Shown here: positions 11,587 to 24,150 of the stretch, piece by piece
How positions within the stretch are numbered: the stretch's first letter is position 1
Layout: every line of letters starts with the position of its first letter
DNA from: Crocodylus rhombifer
Lineage: Eukaryota > Chordata > Crocodylia > Crocodylidae
Length of the DNA stretch: 64,000 bases
Reading direction: 5' to 3'
NCBI GenBank assembly: GCA_038503035.1
Contig: JAVSML010025534.1
Location: forward strand, 755,041 to 819,040
Position numbers and translations under genes: made by a program
The notes under the pieces: generated by a model
Told to the model about the DNA's origin: nothing
The model's input: the letters and a program-made list of their open reading frames with translations, nothing else
The model's database searches: none

Positions 11587-14500
11587 ATGATCAACACCCC
11601 AGGGATCAACACCCCAAACTACGGGGAAAAAACAGGAAAGTGGGAGAAAATAGGAGCCTCAAATTCTGAGACAGACTTTCTCTCCTTGTACCAGAGGCTT
11701 TTCTGAAACAGCTTTTGCTTGCCTCCCCAGTGAAGAGCAGGGGAGACTGCCCATGGGGAGCAGGTTTTCTGGCTCCCAATGCAGCTGTGCAGCTCTCAGC
11801 GCCAGGAGAAAGAGAGAGAAATCCTAGTTGAGTTGTTCGTATATACCTGGTGGGACATCACCAAGGCCTTGTCCAACTGGGGAGTGCCATACTCCAGCCT
11901 CTCCCTTACTTCATCTGCTTGGAGGATCTTCTGGTTCCTCTTGCCAATGAGACCAGAGGGTTTTACACATTTTCCCCAGATACAGGCCCCAGCACATGGC
12001 TAAAACAGCAGGGGCCATTTTACCTGCATAAAAACATACACATGCACAAAACACACCACCAAAAGCACATACTTTGCCATACACAACTGAAGCGTGTGCA
12101 TGGGTGCTAGATGTATAATCTTCTGTGTGTAATCTTACAGTCTGTTAGACCTAATCGTAATTGCAGTGTCACAAATCAAGTTCAACACCACCATCCATGA
12201 CTTGAATAGGTAGGAAGAGAAGAAGAGGTGGCGTAGAAAACCCTACTTTTACGTAAAGTGTTGGATTGTGCTTATCTGCTTTACTATGGATTTATTCTGT
12301 GATTAGCTGCATTAGCTTCAATCCAGAATGAGCAAAAAGCCATCAAGTAATCCATCTATTCTACATTTCTCTTAGAGGGGCTAGAAAATGATGAAAGATA
12401 CATAAAATGTACATGGACCCATGTTATATGCTGGTCTCTATTTCAGGTTTTTCCATTTAATAAGAAGAAATGGCTGAGGTTGTGTTAGATGATATTCTGA
12501 ATGAGACAAAGCCAAAGCCGACAGAGGCTGGCTTGAACAGCGAAGTCATTTCAATCTTCAGTTCATGCTACTATTCTATAAATAAATCTCAAATAATGGC
12601 CCGCTATTCGGATCATTATATTTCGAGAGATGAGGGAATATGTGGGAGGGAAGGAGAGTCAGGAAATAAGATATCCCTTATAAAAACGCTGCAGACTTTT
12701 GCAGCATCTCTAATTTCATAATAGTGTCCAAATAACTCTGATAACTGAAAGCAAACTAGTAATTTGGAACTGACCAGCTCCAATAAAGGTATAACCTGGG
12801 ACGGTACCTTGTTTGGGAAAAGAAAAAGAAAAAAAAAAAACCCTCATCTGCATGCACAGCAATGAAAATGGAATGTAAAATGAAAGGCCAGAGTTTCCCA
12901 TTTGTTATTTTTTTTTCAAAATAATGACTGTAGGTTCTCTCCCTACAGAAAAAGAGGCTGTTTGTTTTTTTTAATGATGAGCTGTTACCCAACGTAACAA
13001 AGTGGCATTCTGTCAACACCATATGGTGGCTGAAAAATGGATTCCATAACATTCCATTTTCGAGAACATCTTCTGAGTTTTTGTATCCATAATTTATTTT
13101 GGGGCCCTCTCTGATTGCCAAAATATTCAAATGGCTTTCTCTTCGCAGGGCAGCCTGCATGGGGAACGAAGGTTTTCAAAACAGCAGGACTTGAACAATC
13201 TCCTACTGCTCAGAGAAGAGAATATTTCCAAGCTTCTGTCCTTCTGGCTGCTTACATTGTAATAATAATTTACATCCAGTGCTAAGGGGACCATGTTTGC
13301 ATTCAGAAATAATAAAAAAAAAGGCAGCTTATGTTCTTGCATGCTAATACAAGAATATTTGAATATTAACAACCAATTTAAAGTTACTTTGCCTTCCAGG
13401 CCTTGACGTAAGTAGGTAACGTAGCCTTTCATATATTAGTGGGAAGTAATATGTGGTAGTTATGGACCGGTGCATTTTCTGAAGGATTGTTGGTTTTCAT
13501 AAAGTGATCCAAAGTAGTTATACATAAGCTAAAGGGAATTAAGTGATATTTCTCTTGGTGTCTCATCAGGTTATTACTCCCTTTCTAAGAGGCCATATTT
13601 TAAATAGCAATTTAAGTACAAATGTGGAATTTATAAATAGGAATCAGAACCTGTGGTAGAGTTGATATCTTTTATTAGACCAATTAGATGTTTTCAAAAA
13701 AATCCTTTATTTTTTTCTTCCTTTATTTAATACATAAATAGATATTTGTTTAATAGTGGGCACAAGGCCCCTGCTTTATGCAGCACCGTTGGCCGGGTTC
13801 AAGCAGCAATGGCTATGGAATTATATAGCAGTGCCTAGCTCGGTGAAAAGCTTCCCTGCTTTCCCACAATATTTTGTCAAAAGCCTCTCTCTTCTTCACA
13901 GCTCTAGCACCAGCCAGCCTCTGACTACATGCCAAGTCCTCCTTCTTCTAAAGGATTAGACCAACATCCCAGAGTTATTAAGACCTACCTGGGTGTGGTA
14001 TCTACTCATGTCCCCTAGGCTGGGGAAGAATTCATGTCTTTGTCACCCTAGAGAGATGCCAGGCACTGCGCTGAGTTATTCAGTTTGGGCATTGTGAATA
14101 TAAATTGGCCAAAAGTGAACCTGGATTTATAGTGGGATAGTATGGAAGTCCAAAATTCACTCAGAGATTTTGGCAGCAGGAAGATGACAATTTCCTTTAT
14201 GCTGAAGTTGTACAACATGAAGAAAACCTTTATTATAACAGGACTCCTGTGTAAGTGAATACATATTTTCTTATATTAGTCTCTTTAATGTTACTGTCCA
14301 AGGAAGAGTTACTGTTGCTCATCATGATAAACCCTTTTCCAATATGCAGGAAAGAGCTATTATGTCCCATACATGGAATGAAATGAAGATATAAAGCATG
14401 TGCTTGCACCCAGCTCTCCCGTTGCTATTGCCGAGATGAAACAAAATCATGTTAGTTTTTTATTTGCTTTGGGAATTATGAAATGCTCTTTAAATACATT

Positions 14501-15067
14501 TATTGATTTTTAGACTGAAACACTAACTAATGCTATTGCAATAGAGGATCATATTTACCTTTGACAGTTCAAGTAAATGATAATAATAAAGAAAACACAA
14601 GCAAAACTGAAAAAAAAATCAAGCAGTAGAACAAACCTAGCTGTAGAAATAGGGCTACAGATTACATAGGAATTTACAAGGGGGATAGCTCTTTAAAAAG
14701 GTTTCTCTCATTGTTACAGCAGTATTCCTGATTATTTCAACTCAGGCAATTTAGAGCCTAAATATTTTGCATAATGATTTGGGTAGCCCCACAATAAATA
14801 TTATTTCTTGGATTAGATCTGGATTTGGCCCTAAATACCACTTAGTCATCTCACGCTGCCGTCATTTTACAAGGATCAAAATACCCTGCCAGGCTCATTG
14901 CCTTCTGCATTTAGTCACAACCACGGGTCTCTATATCTGCTATATTTTTTTAATTGCACAACTTCTGGAAGGCTAGATCTGCTCTGCTCTTAAACTTTAG
15001 CGAGCTGGGGGATAAGCAGTAGCTTCTTCTAGCTTCCTTATGGAGCTCCCCCACAGAACTGCACGCC
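11587..15067. other. AT-rich intergenic DNA
   Basis: No coding exon, RNA gene or repeat end was recognised. It holds poly-A and poly-T runs (e.g. about 12829-12840 and 12909-12916) and many short ORFs typical of AT-rich noncoding DNA. Confidence 0.5.
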
Positions 15068-15330
15068 TCATATCACTGGAGGATATGTGAATCTCCCAGT
15101 GCCGGCCCTGCGACCATGGAGCTGGTGCTCGGAGATAAGGATCTCCTAGCCCAGGCCCTGTGATTGTGGAGCTGGCACTGGGAGATAAGGATTTCCCAGG
15201 TTCATGAGACCGTGGGGCTTGGGCTGGGAGAGAAGACTCTCTCAACGCTGGCCCCATGACCTCGGAGCTGGTGCTAGGAGACAGGGATCTCTCAGCCCAG
15301 GCCCCATGATGGCAGAGTAGGGGCTGGGAG
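15068..15330. repeat. Minisatellite, ~50-bp unit, about 5 copies
   Basis: Each unit has GAGCTGG(T/C)(G/A)CT..GGAGA(T/C)A(A/G)GGAT.TC(C/T)CAG followed by GCCC.ATGA. Unit starts fall near 15068, 15118, 15168, 15215, 15264 and a partial one near 15315, giving spacings of about 47-51 bp. The units are diverged by point changes and small indels. Confidence 0.75.
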
Positions 15331-15866
15331 CTCCCTGCTGCCAGGGCAGGGGGATGCTGCTATCCCCACCAGGCTTCAGTGGAAAAGCCCACCCCAACAG
15401 TAGGTAGTTCCTAGGGACAGGGAGCAATGTCCCAGCCCCTGCCAGGAGACAGCTGTGTCTTTAGCCACTTTCTTTCTTACATTTGGAAGATTGTTAAGAA
15501 TGTGGATCTTTGTAGGTACTGTGGTCTTCCTCATCAAGAAAGCATCTTCCAGCATATCCATTGCTGCAGCTTGCTTTTCTCCAGCCTGATAAATCCAGTT
15601 TTATACTAGTCATATACTTCCACCAAGCAGCTGCAAAGATCACGTTCCTAGTAATTTCTTTTTCCAGGGCACTCCTTTGTTTTTCTCTATTGTAATTAAT
15701 GCAAGATATTTTTATTCACTTTCTGGACCATTCACAATCTACCTTTACTATGTATTTTTTCTCATTCAAGATCCAGCCATCGTCTCCTGCATCTCATCAG
15801 CGCAGGACCACAGTCTCTACTACCCCCTTGCTAAATTTCAAACAACTGGTTAATTATGCAATTACC
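15331..15866. other. Intergenic DNA, nothing recognised
   Basis: GC-rich for the first ~130 bp, then AT-rich. No feature could be supported. Confidence 0.45.
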
Positions 15867-15869
15867 TTA

Positions 15870-16411
15870 AGACCAGCTACATGTGCAAAATGGCTATCAT
15901 GTGATAAAAAGCTCCAAGCAGCCATAAAATTTGACCTGGGAAATGTGCAATAACTTTATTTCTGGTGGCTATCCAAATTTAATTTGCACTTGTAGCTGGG
16001 TCTCTGCTGTGGCTGGGAGTCCCATCAGCTGACAGGACTCTCAGCCGCAGGGGTGCACCATGCCCAGCATGAACACTCTGGACCTGGTGGATTACTGCAG
16101 CCATGATCTCCAAGGCTCAGGGGGGTGCAAAACCCCAGGCCCTGATGGGACTCTCAATCCCGGCTGCATGTCAGTGCCATGGCTGGAAGCCCCCTCAGCA
16201 AAGGGGAACACAAACATAGGAGTCTGCTTTTTGGTGATGCAGGGCAAGCCTAGGATCAGGCTCCCCCTATACCACAATAAGGCGTGATTGGATCTAATGT
16301 GTGATCCCACAATTGTGCCTCCTGCCATGCCACACATGGATTGGGCATTGGATTGTATGGATCAGGCATTAGATCCAATTGTACCTTTATTTGCATGCGT
16401 AGAGGGGGTCC
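15870..16411. mobile_element. Harbinger-like MITE, second family
   Basis: The left end AGACCAGCTACATGTGCAAA follows a TTA (15867-15869). The right end read on the other strand is GGACCCCCTCTACGCATGCA, an imperfect inverted repeat. The right-end phrase TTAGATCC(A)ATTG...ATTTGCATG is shared with the ends of 48669-48991 and 53635-54615, which defines a family. The right duplication is decayed (TCA). An internal 'TTTGCACTTGTAGCTGGGTC' near 15985 repeats the terminal motif, so a second copy may be nested here. Confidence 0.6.
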
Positions 16412-19400
16412 TCAGTTCCTAAGTATCATATAAGTGCCTTGGAAGTGAAGTATGATTTATGTCTAGATGCCTAATCTGAATCGCTGTTTGAGGACACCTA
16501 AGTCTGCCCCTTAACGATACAGGAAGCCCAGGCAGCTAACCCCATTTGTTTGGATCCAGGGACCAAAATCTTAGGGGCCACTACACGTAAGTGGAGGTAC
16601 CTAGGAATCTGTCTGGATTTGGCCCTAGTTCATTGTTGTTCTAACCCCCTGACCCTGCAGACACTTAAGGGCACGCTTACTTTTTGCACACAAGGATAGT
16701 CTTACTGACTATACCCAAGCAATATCTAAGCCATCTCACCTCATTGTTGATTTCAGGGGGGCTACTAATGTAAGCAAAGCCTAATCTTTGTGTAATACCT
16801 TGTAGGAAAAAAGCCTTAAAGCTGAGCAACCTAATCACAATCACTCTACGAAAATTTGGGTGAACGATTAAAAATGAAATTTAGTAACCGACGTGCAAGT
16901 GTGTGTGTGTGCACGCGCGCGCACACGCGTGCATGTTAAAGACTTAATCCAATATTATATTAACAGGAAAATATGACTGTGTTTTATGCAACAAAGCCTA
17001 TCCTCTGCAGAGTACAAAAAGAAATGGCCTCACTCAAGGACATCCATTTTAAATCCATAAATATTTTATCAGGATGGAATGAATTGCTTATTTTCAAACA
17101 GGTGCCATTGTAAAAATTATTTTGATTTCTTTTTTTGCCTCAAGGCTCTTGCACAAAATAACAGTATATTACACCCCTCTGTGTTTAGACAGTAAGTTGT
17201 GCACTGCTTCCCATAATTGGAGCAGATGAAAATGGGGCTGTATTTAGGGCAACCTATTTCACCACTAGCTCCCAGTTAGCTAACACACTTTAAATAGGCT
17301 GTTCATTTCATTGCTCTTTTTTTTCTGTTTTGTAAGTCAAAACGGTAATGCACATGTGGAGGTAATGACAGTAAATGGCAATATGGTTTATTATCATGTT
17401 ACTCAAGGTACCATTGGTGCCTTCTCACCGGTACTTTCCAAACTTTTCTTATATACAATACTGAAGTTTTGTTCCCTGGAAGAAGCAGGAGCAACCAGTT
17501 ATTAAAGATTTTTTTTTTTAATTTTCTTCTTTTTGTTCTCTTCCCTCAGCCTTTATTTGCCTCCTTTCACTTCCATGGCAAATTACACTGAGAATTGCTT
17601 GTGAGAAGGCTGGCTCTCCTGTACAAGTTTCCCCTAAGCACTTCTGGAAAGTTAAATAGAACCCTTTTTTCTTAGTGTAGGATTTACTGCTTTTCCTCCT
17701 TTGGCACTCATTACTGGTGAGGCAATGTGCTTAAAATTTCAGTCCCATCGAAAGTGCCATTTGTTGAGGATATTTTTTCTTCCTCTCTCATCTTCTGAAT
17801 AACATGATTTAACATATTAATGTGCTGAGGAATTTAGGCATCCTCCTTTAGGGATTATAAAGAAGAGAATGATGATACACATGCCGCCTTAATGATCCAT
17901 TCTGATCTCAGCATATTGATAAGAGAAGCCTTTTAGGACTGAATTTACAAGCTGCATGCAAGAATGATGAAAATATAATTATAAAGCAGCCTAAAGACTT
18001 CAGAGTAATTAAGGGTGGAGAAGGCTGTCCTTAAGTAAAAACTGGGTGGTTTACAACCAGGTTGTTGTCCTTATATAGCTGATCCATTGCAACACATCAG
18101 ATATTAGAGCACTGGTTAAGAGGAAATTTTTTTTTTAAAGCATCAGTTCATGTTTGTGCAAAGTTTAAAACATGTAAAGCATTGTGGATGGTGTAAGCAT
18201 TAATCTTGCTATTAGATGGCAGTGGCCCGTTTTAGCCTGTTGAATGGCACTACTGAAAAAGAAAAGGGACTGTGGGGATTATATGGCTATCTAACAATTA
18301 AATCCTGAGCAAGAAATTTAAAAGAATATCTACTGTCATGGGGTCACTGGTAAAGCTACAGCATAATTAAGGGATTTTAAACATAATTGGGGTTGAGTCT
18401 CCACTCCACTCCACCACTTTAATTCCAGAAACTGCTATTGATTCCATGGATTTGGACCAATGTAATGAAGGGAAGAATGAGCTGTAGCATTGTTCATTTC
18501 CCTTATCTGTCCTATTTGCCATCTCGGCAGACAGAAAAAACCCCCCAAAATAATAATTAGTTAGAAATAAAGCTGGTGCAGCATGCAAAGTTTTGCCTGC
18601 AATAGATTTTGCTAAATGTTTTGAAATTAATAAACACACACTGAATAGTTATTGTAATAGATTTGCAAACAGGTGGCCAAAATTGCCATCGACTCCTTCA
18701 GTCAGAATTTCACTTTATATTATTCCCATAAGTAAAATGGCTCCATTTATTTATTTAAGCCCAGAGAGAAATTACAGACTCTGAAGACTTACTTACCTTA
18801 AATAACAGTAGAGAAACGTGAAGATTAGCTGCATTAAGCAGGACCAAGGACCAGATGTGAACTACCTCATACATATAACTTGTCTGAATCTGACTTGCCA
18901 TTCATGGTTTAGACTTTTCTCTAATTCAAGTATGATGTGAAACTCAGTAGGCCACAACCATAGCTTCTCCCAGACAAAAATGCTACAGTTCCTTGTGTTT
19001 GATGCCAATGAGGAAACTTGAGCTTGAGTGCAGTTTATCTGTGTTCTCTCTTCATTTCCAATCAGATTAAATGAAGGAAATTCTGGATATAAAGCAAGAG
19101 AGTCTGTTTACATAAGATTTTTAGCCAAATATTTCAGTTTTAAGAAGTTGACACTTTGTATAGAATTCAGGTATCTGTCCAGACTTACCAAATCAAAATC
19201 AGTTCTCATTCTGGCAAGTTACATTGTCTCTGAATATAGATTATATGCCTTTTCAGTACTAGTAGGCATACCAAAATAATATCTGTAACAGCCCTGAAAG
19301 CATAGAGAATACCTCTTATTTTATGAAATGGCTAAACAGATTATCTATCATTACTCAGAAATGTTTCAGTCCTGCATGTTTTATGACCAAAAGAGATTGT

Positions 19401-19987
19401 TTTAAAAATAAAATATAAACTACCAAAAACTTAGCTGAAGACGTGGTGGTATATTAGAATTTTAACAACAGCTTGGCAACCCCTTTGCAAAGCAAATGGA
19501 AAAATACTGTGGTTAAGTTAATACCCACAGCTGAACATCTACTCTATTGTACAAATTATCCTATTTTTCTTTACCTCCCCAAATGTACAGTCATCTTCCA
19601 GTGAAGTGAGTTGATTGGCTGATAAGTACTGAGTGGGTGGTAACTATAGATTCCAATATGTAATGCACCCATAAGCAGTTTTGGCAAGTTATCTCGTAAA
19701 CTATTTCTGATGCCACATTAGTCTTTCTGTTAATAATTTCCCCCTCATTTTGGGTTTTCCTTCTTGAATTTTTCGCTATCTTGCAATCATCTTGTAGGCA
19801 AATGTTTCCCCTTGACTCAGCATCAAGTACCAACTATGCTCTAAGTCATGGTATTACTGACCAGGTTGGTATCATACAGGTCAGGAGTCTTATTCTTTTT
19901 ATTCCATTCTTGTTCCCACGCCATCACTCTTTCTTCTGCTATCTTCATACACATCTCTTTGTTATTTAAGTGCTTTGCTGCCATCAA
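16412..19987. other. AT-rich intergenic DNA, possible conserved noncoding stretches
   Basis: No exon or repeat was recognised. 17760-18080 and 18570-18730 are rich in homeodomain-type TAAT/ATTA cores and lack repeat character; they resemble conserved noncoding elements, but this is an impression without any alignment. Confidence 0.3.
16893..16934. repeat. Alternating purine-pyrimidine tract (GT/GC)
   Basis: (GT)n runs into (GC)n and then CACACGCGTGCATG, giving about 40 bp of almost uninterrupted purine-pyrimidine alternation. Such tracts can adopt Z-DNA and are length-unstable. Confidence 0.8.
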
Positions 19988-20812
19988 TATCATAGTATCA
20001 TAATGCTTAGTCAGAAGGAACCTAAACAGATCATAACGTCCGACCCCCTGCCCCAGGCAGGAATGAGTGCCAGGGTCATATCACCCCAGCCAAATATCTG
20101 TCCAGCTTCCTCTTGAAGACCCCCAAGGTAGGAGAGAGTGCCACTTCCCTTGGGAGCCCATTGCAGAGCCTGGCAGCCCTAACTGTAAAGTAGTGTCTCC
20201 TGATGTCCAGCTTTACCCTTCTCTCTAACAATTTGTGACCATTATTCCTAGTAACCCTGGGTAATGCCCGGGGGAATAGAGCCTCCCCCAATTCCTGCTG
20301 GTCCCCCCGGTGTGTTTGTAAATGGCCACCAGGTCCCCTCTCAGCCTTCTCTTTTGGAGACTGAATAGGTTCAGGCCCTTTAGCCTCTCTTCATAGGGCT
20401 TGCCCCACTGCCCCTTGACCATGTGAGTGGCCCTCCCCTGGACCCTCTCGATACTAGCCACATCCCTTTTGAAGTGCAGCGCCCAGAACTGGATGCTGTA
20501 CTCCAACTGTGGCCTGACCAATGCCTCACAGAGGGGAAGGATCACCTCCCTGGACCTGCTTGTTATGCATCTGTAGATGCTCGACAGGGTGTGGTTAGCC
20601 TTACTGACCGCTTTCTCACATTGGCGGCTCATGTTCATCCTGGAGTCAACTATGACTTCAAGAACCCTTTCTGCCACTGTGTTCCCCAGCCTATAGGTGT
20701 GTTGCTGGTTTGTTCTCCCTAGATGCAGCACCTTGCACTTGTCTGCATTGAATTCCATCCTATTCTCATCTGTCCACCTCTGTAATTTGTCTAGATCTAG
20801 CTGGATTCTGTC
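19988..20812 (-). pseudogene. CR1 LINE, 3' half of ORF2 and 3' UTR (part 1 of a split copy)
   Basis: This is the downstream half of a CR1 on the minus strand. The 231-aa open frame ending at 20225 contains LDKLQRWTDENRMEFNADKC and KVLHLGRTNQQHTYRLGN (fingers/thumb side of CR1 RT), then a YSIQFWALHFKRDV segment and EERLKGLNLFSLQKRRLRGD. The short 3' tail near 19988-20010 has the TCATAGTATCATAATG-type CR1 terminus. The frame is open from the insertion breakpoint to about 20225 and continues in another frame to 20076. The upstream half resumes at 22739, beyond a 1.9-kb insertion. Confidence 0.85.
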
Positions 20813-22738
20813 TGTGGCGGGCCAGTAGGGGGTGCTCCTGCATTGAGCCACCCACCTCACTGCACCCAAACACCTTCCAGGTTCCAAGTGCTTCCCCGGG
20901 GGTGCCTCATGTCTGGCCAACCCCCTTCCTGGAGCACACCCACTAGCCTGGGGTTTCCACTACCACCACCCAGGGCTGGACTTAATTCTGGTTCTGTGTG
21001 TTGCGCCTCGGTAACCACTGTACCCTTGACCTGCAAACCTGGGTTGACACGACCGGTTTGGCGCAGAAGGGATGAATGACCGGACAGGTGGGGACTAGCA
21101 GCGAGTAGGAGTCAGGAGGCTTGGGGCGTATTGGTTATATGAAAAGTTTATTGTACTTATGCTACCGATGGTCGCAGCGTAGGCAGGAGAGCTGACTTGT
21201 TCAGTTACAGTGCATAAAACAGAACAGTCTAAAGGAGCCTGTTGGTTCACGGGGTTCCCAAGCCGAGCCCTTGCTTTCTAACCCGAAGGCTAGGTGCGGC
21301 TGCCCGACTTGGTAGTCCCAGAACTGGTCAACAGTTCATACACAGGGAAAAATCTATAATGCACTTTCGATCAGTAAACTTCCGAGAGCTCTTTGACGAG
21401 AAGGATGAATGAACCGGTAGGAAACGAATACGCCAAAATGAAGGTCGATGGCGGGGAGATGTCTGCGAGTGGCCAATCCGCTGACTGTGTCTCTTTGGTG
21501 TGCACGGAGTTCTCCGCCTTTTGGTGGGAGTCTGTTCTTAGTTATAGTCAGCAGTGACCAATCGCTACATGCCAATTGTGAATATTTACTGACCGCCAAT
21601 TACGTTCCTACACTAGTGACCTAAATACATCATTCACCTGACCTAGATACATTACTCATTTGACCTACTTTACTGCCCTCAGCAGGTTCAAAAGGTTAAA
21701 CGTGTGATGTGCACCTGCAATCTTTATCATTACAGTCAACAAGCCTCTAAAACATGGAGAACAGAACTTTTAACAAACTCCAACTGCAATACATCTTTCA
21801 GCAAAGAAATAAAGGCCACTAGTGCTCAGGGGTTTTTATGGCCGGCATCCTTACTAAGTTATAGTCTTTTGCTTTGCTGGCATCGGCACTTCAACTGACA
21901 GGTTGAATTCAGACATGACACTGTGCACCCTGGGAAACACAGGCCTAGTAGCCCTCGAGGGTACTTCATTCACTTCAAGAACTTGGGATTCTTCCCTCAG
22001 TCGGAAGCACAAGTAGTGGTCTCCCTTAGTCAGCTGAGCCAAGGGGACCCCAAGGCATAATCTAGACCCACTCCCAATAAGTCTCCCACACTAGATACAA
22101 AGGAGAACTTTATTGGTTACAAGAGGTAGGGTTGGAATAGAGTACAGGGTACAGCAATATCAGAGAAATCCCACAGAGCAAACTGGCATGGTTGGGTAGC
22201 TTTTGATGATGCATCTGAGTTACTGCAAGCTATATATCTAGTAAGATCTCAGGTAACTTACTCACAAGTATCATCCAGAGGCAGGGGGAGATTCCCTCTG
22301 GAGGCAGGCAGTTCCTTGATCATGAGTTTTGAGAGAGAGAGCAAGTTTCAGATGGTCCAGCTCTTCTCTCTCTCTGAGTCTTCCTCATGGCTGCTGCCCC
22401 TCCTCCTGGGCAGTCCTTAACTTATATAGCCTTTGTGATCTCATTTACCTGGTCCAATGGAGGCCAGCATATGTTGGCTGTCAGCCAACCAATTTGAAAT
22501 TCATCACGAGTTGCTGGGCAGACTGGCAGTTCCTAGCTCCCCAGGGAGCAAGCCCCTCACCCAGGTATGCGATGCCAGTCACGTATGCAGAGGGAGAAGG
22601 TTTCCCCCCCTCCCTCAGGAATGTATCCAGCTCAGGTTACCTAAAGAGATAGGGTGTGTATCCTCTGCATGGCCCATCCTAACCACATTGTCACAGAGCA
22701 GAGTTTATGGGGAGAAACAGAGGTAGCCTTCTGTGACA
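20813..22738 (-). mobile_element. LTR-type insertion with 5-bp TSD inside CR1
   Basis: The CR1 reading frame breaks at 20812 and resumes at 22739, and the 5-bp sequence CTGTC occurs at both edges (20808-20812 and 22739-22743), as expected for a target duplication. The inserted 1,926 bp begins TGTGGCGGGCC and ends CTTCTGTGACA, i.e. TG...CA. On the minus strand a TATATAAG box lies near 22421-22428 and AATAAA at 22109-22114, an LTR-like U3-R layout. A second AATAAA lies near 21147-21152. No gag, pol or env coding was found. It could be an unusually long solo LTR or a coding-free LTR element; the two ends do not look like copies of each other. Confidence 0.7.
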
Positions 22739-24150
22739 CTGTCCCTCCCCTCCAGCGTACCCACTTTTCCCCACAACGTGGTGTCATCAGCAAATTTGGA
22801 CAGTGTGCTTTCGACACCCACCCATGCTGATAAAGATGATGAACAGTACAGGCCCCAGGACGGAGCCCTGGGGGACTCCACTGCCCATATCCCTCCAGGT
22901 TGAAAACAACCCGTTCACCACCACTTTCTGGGTGCGACTATCTAGCCAATTTGCCACCCTTCTGACTGTGTAGGCATCAATGATGCAGTCCCCTAGTTTT
23001 CTTTAAGAGAATGTGGTGGAAAACTGTGTCAAAGGCCTTCTTAAAGTCCAGGAAGACAACATCCACCCCGACACCCTCATCCAGGGACTTTGTGACCTGA
23101 TCATAAAAAGAAACCAGGCTAGTCAGGCAGGACCTGCCCTCAATGAGCCCATGTTGGTTGCCCCTGGACTATACCGCCCCTGCTGGGGCCCTTGCAGATG
23201 TGCTTCTTGATAATTTTCTCAAAGGTCTTCCCAAGGACCGTGGTAAGACTGACTGGCCTATAATTGCTGGGGTCCTCCTTTCTCTCCTTCTTGTAAATGG
23301 GGACAACACTGGCCCTTTTCCAATCCTCTGGTACCTGTCCAGTGCTCCATGAGCACTCAGAGCCATTCCAGGGTCCCCGCTATGACCCCCGCCAATTCCC
23401 TCAGCACCTTCGGGTGAAGAGTATCTGGACCTTCTGATTGAAACACATCCAGACGCTCCAAAAGTTCCCTAACTAGGTCATCCCTGACCCTGGGAATGGC
23501 AGTGCCTCCCCTGGGTCCGTTCGCAATTCTAGTGGGGAGATGTCCCAGTCCCTGTTCGGGAATATGGAGGCAAATAATTCATTAAAGATGTCAGCTTTTT
23601 CATTTGCCACAATCACCAGATTGCCAAGCCTATCCTGTAGGGGTCCCACTTTACCCGGTGGCCTCTACTTACTTTCTATGCATTTGAAAAAGGACTTTTT
23701 ATTATCCTTAATTCTGGTTGCTAGCCTTAACTCCATCTCTGCCTTGGTCGTCCTAATAGCTTCCCTGCAGTCCTGAGCAACAGAGGTGTAATCCTCCTTG
23801 GTGATGGCTCCTTGCTTCCACTGTTTGTACACCTCCTTTTTTGCCCTCAGGCATCCCTGGATGCCTTTGGTGAGTCGTGGGGGCTTCTTAGCAGTCTTGC
23901 CCCCTTGGTGTGCATTGGGACTGACTCCCTTTGAATTTGGATGATCGTCTCCTTGAGGAACAACCACCTGTCTTGGACTCCCAGTTCACTGAAGCTCCAA
24001 GACCCCAGTGCCTCTCCTTCTAACCTTCTTAGCTTACAGAAGTCGGCCCTCCTGAAGTTGATGACATCTGCCTTGCTGCTTGCTTTCACCACCCTGCTCT
24101 GGATAGTAAATTCCAGCAGGCGATGATCACTGTTGCCCAGGTGGTTGAGT
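22739..24150 (-). pseudogene. CR1 LINE, RT core and linker (part 2 of the split copy)
   Basis: This is the upstream half of the CR1 at 19988-20812. On the minus strand the catalytic FADD motif is intact at 22794-22783, followed by TTLWGK. Further upstream are a palm region decayed by frameshifts (22850-23200), an NSKGVSPNAHQGGKTAKKPP stretch and the endonuclease-RT linker (VYKQWKQGAITKEDYTSVAQ, around 23800). The copy is 5' truncated near 24150, so no endonuclease domain remains. Several frameshifts make it inactive. Confidence 0.85.

Noticed and set aside
11354..11588. 9-bp target duplication ATTCCTGAT for the palindromic MITE
   Set aside because: The right copy overlaps the family's conserved terminal CCTG, so the match may be coincidental; the duplication is left unresolved.
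15068..15330. CRISPR-like array
   Set aside because: The repeated units are contiguous and diverged with no unique spacers, and the DNA is vertebrate.
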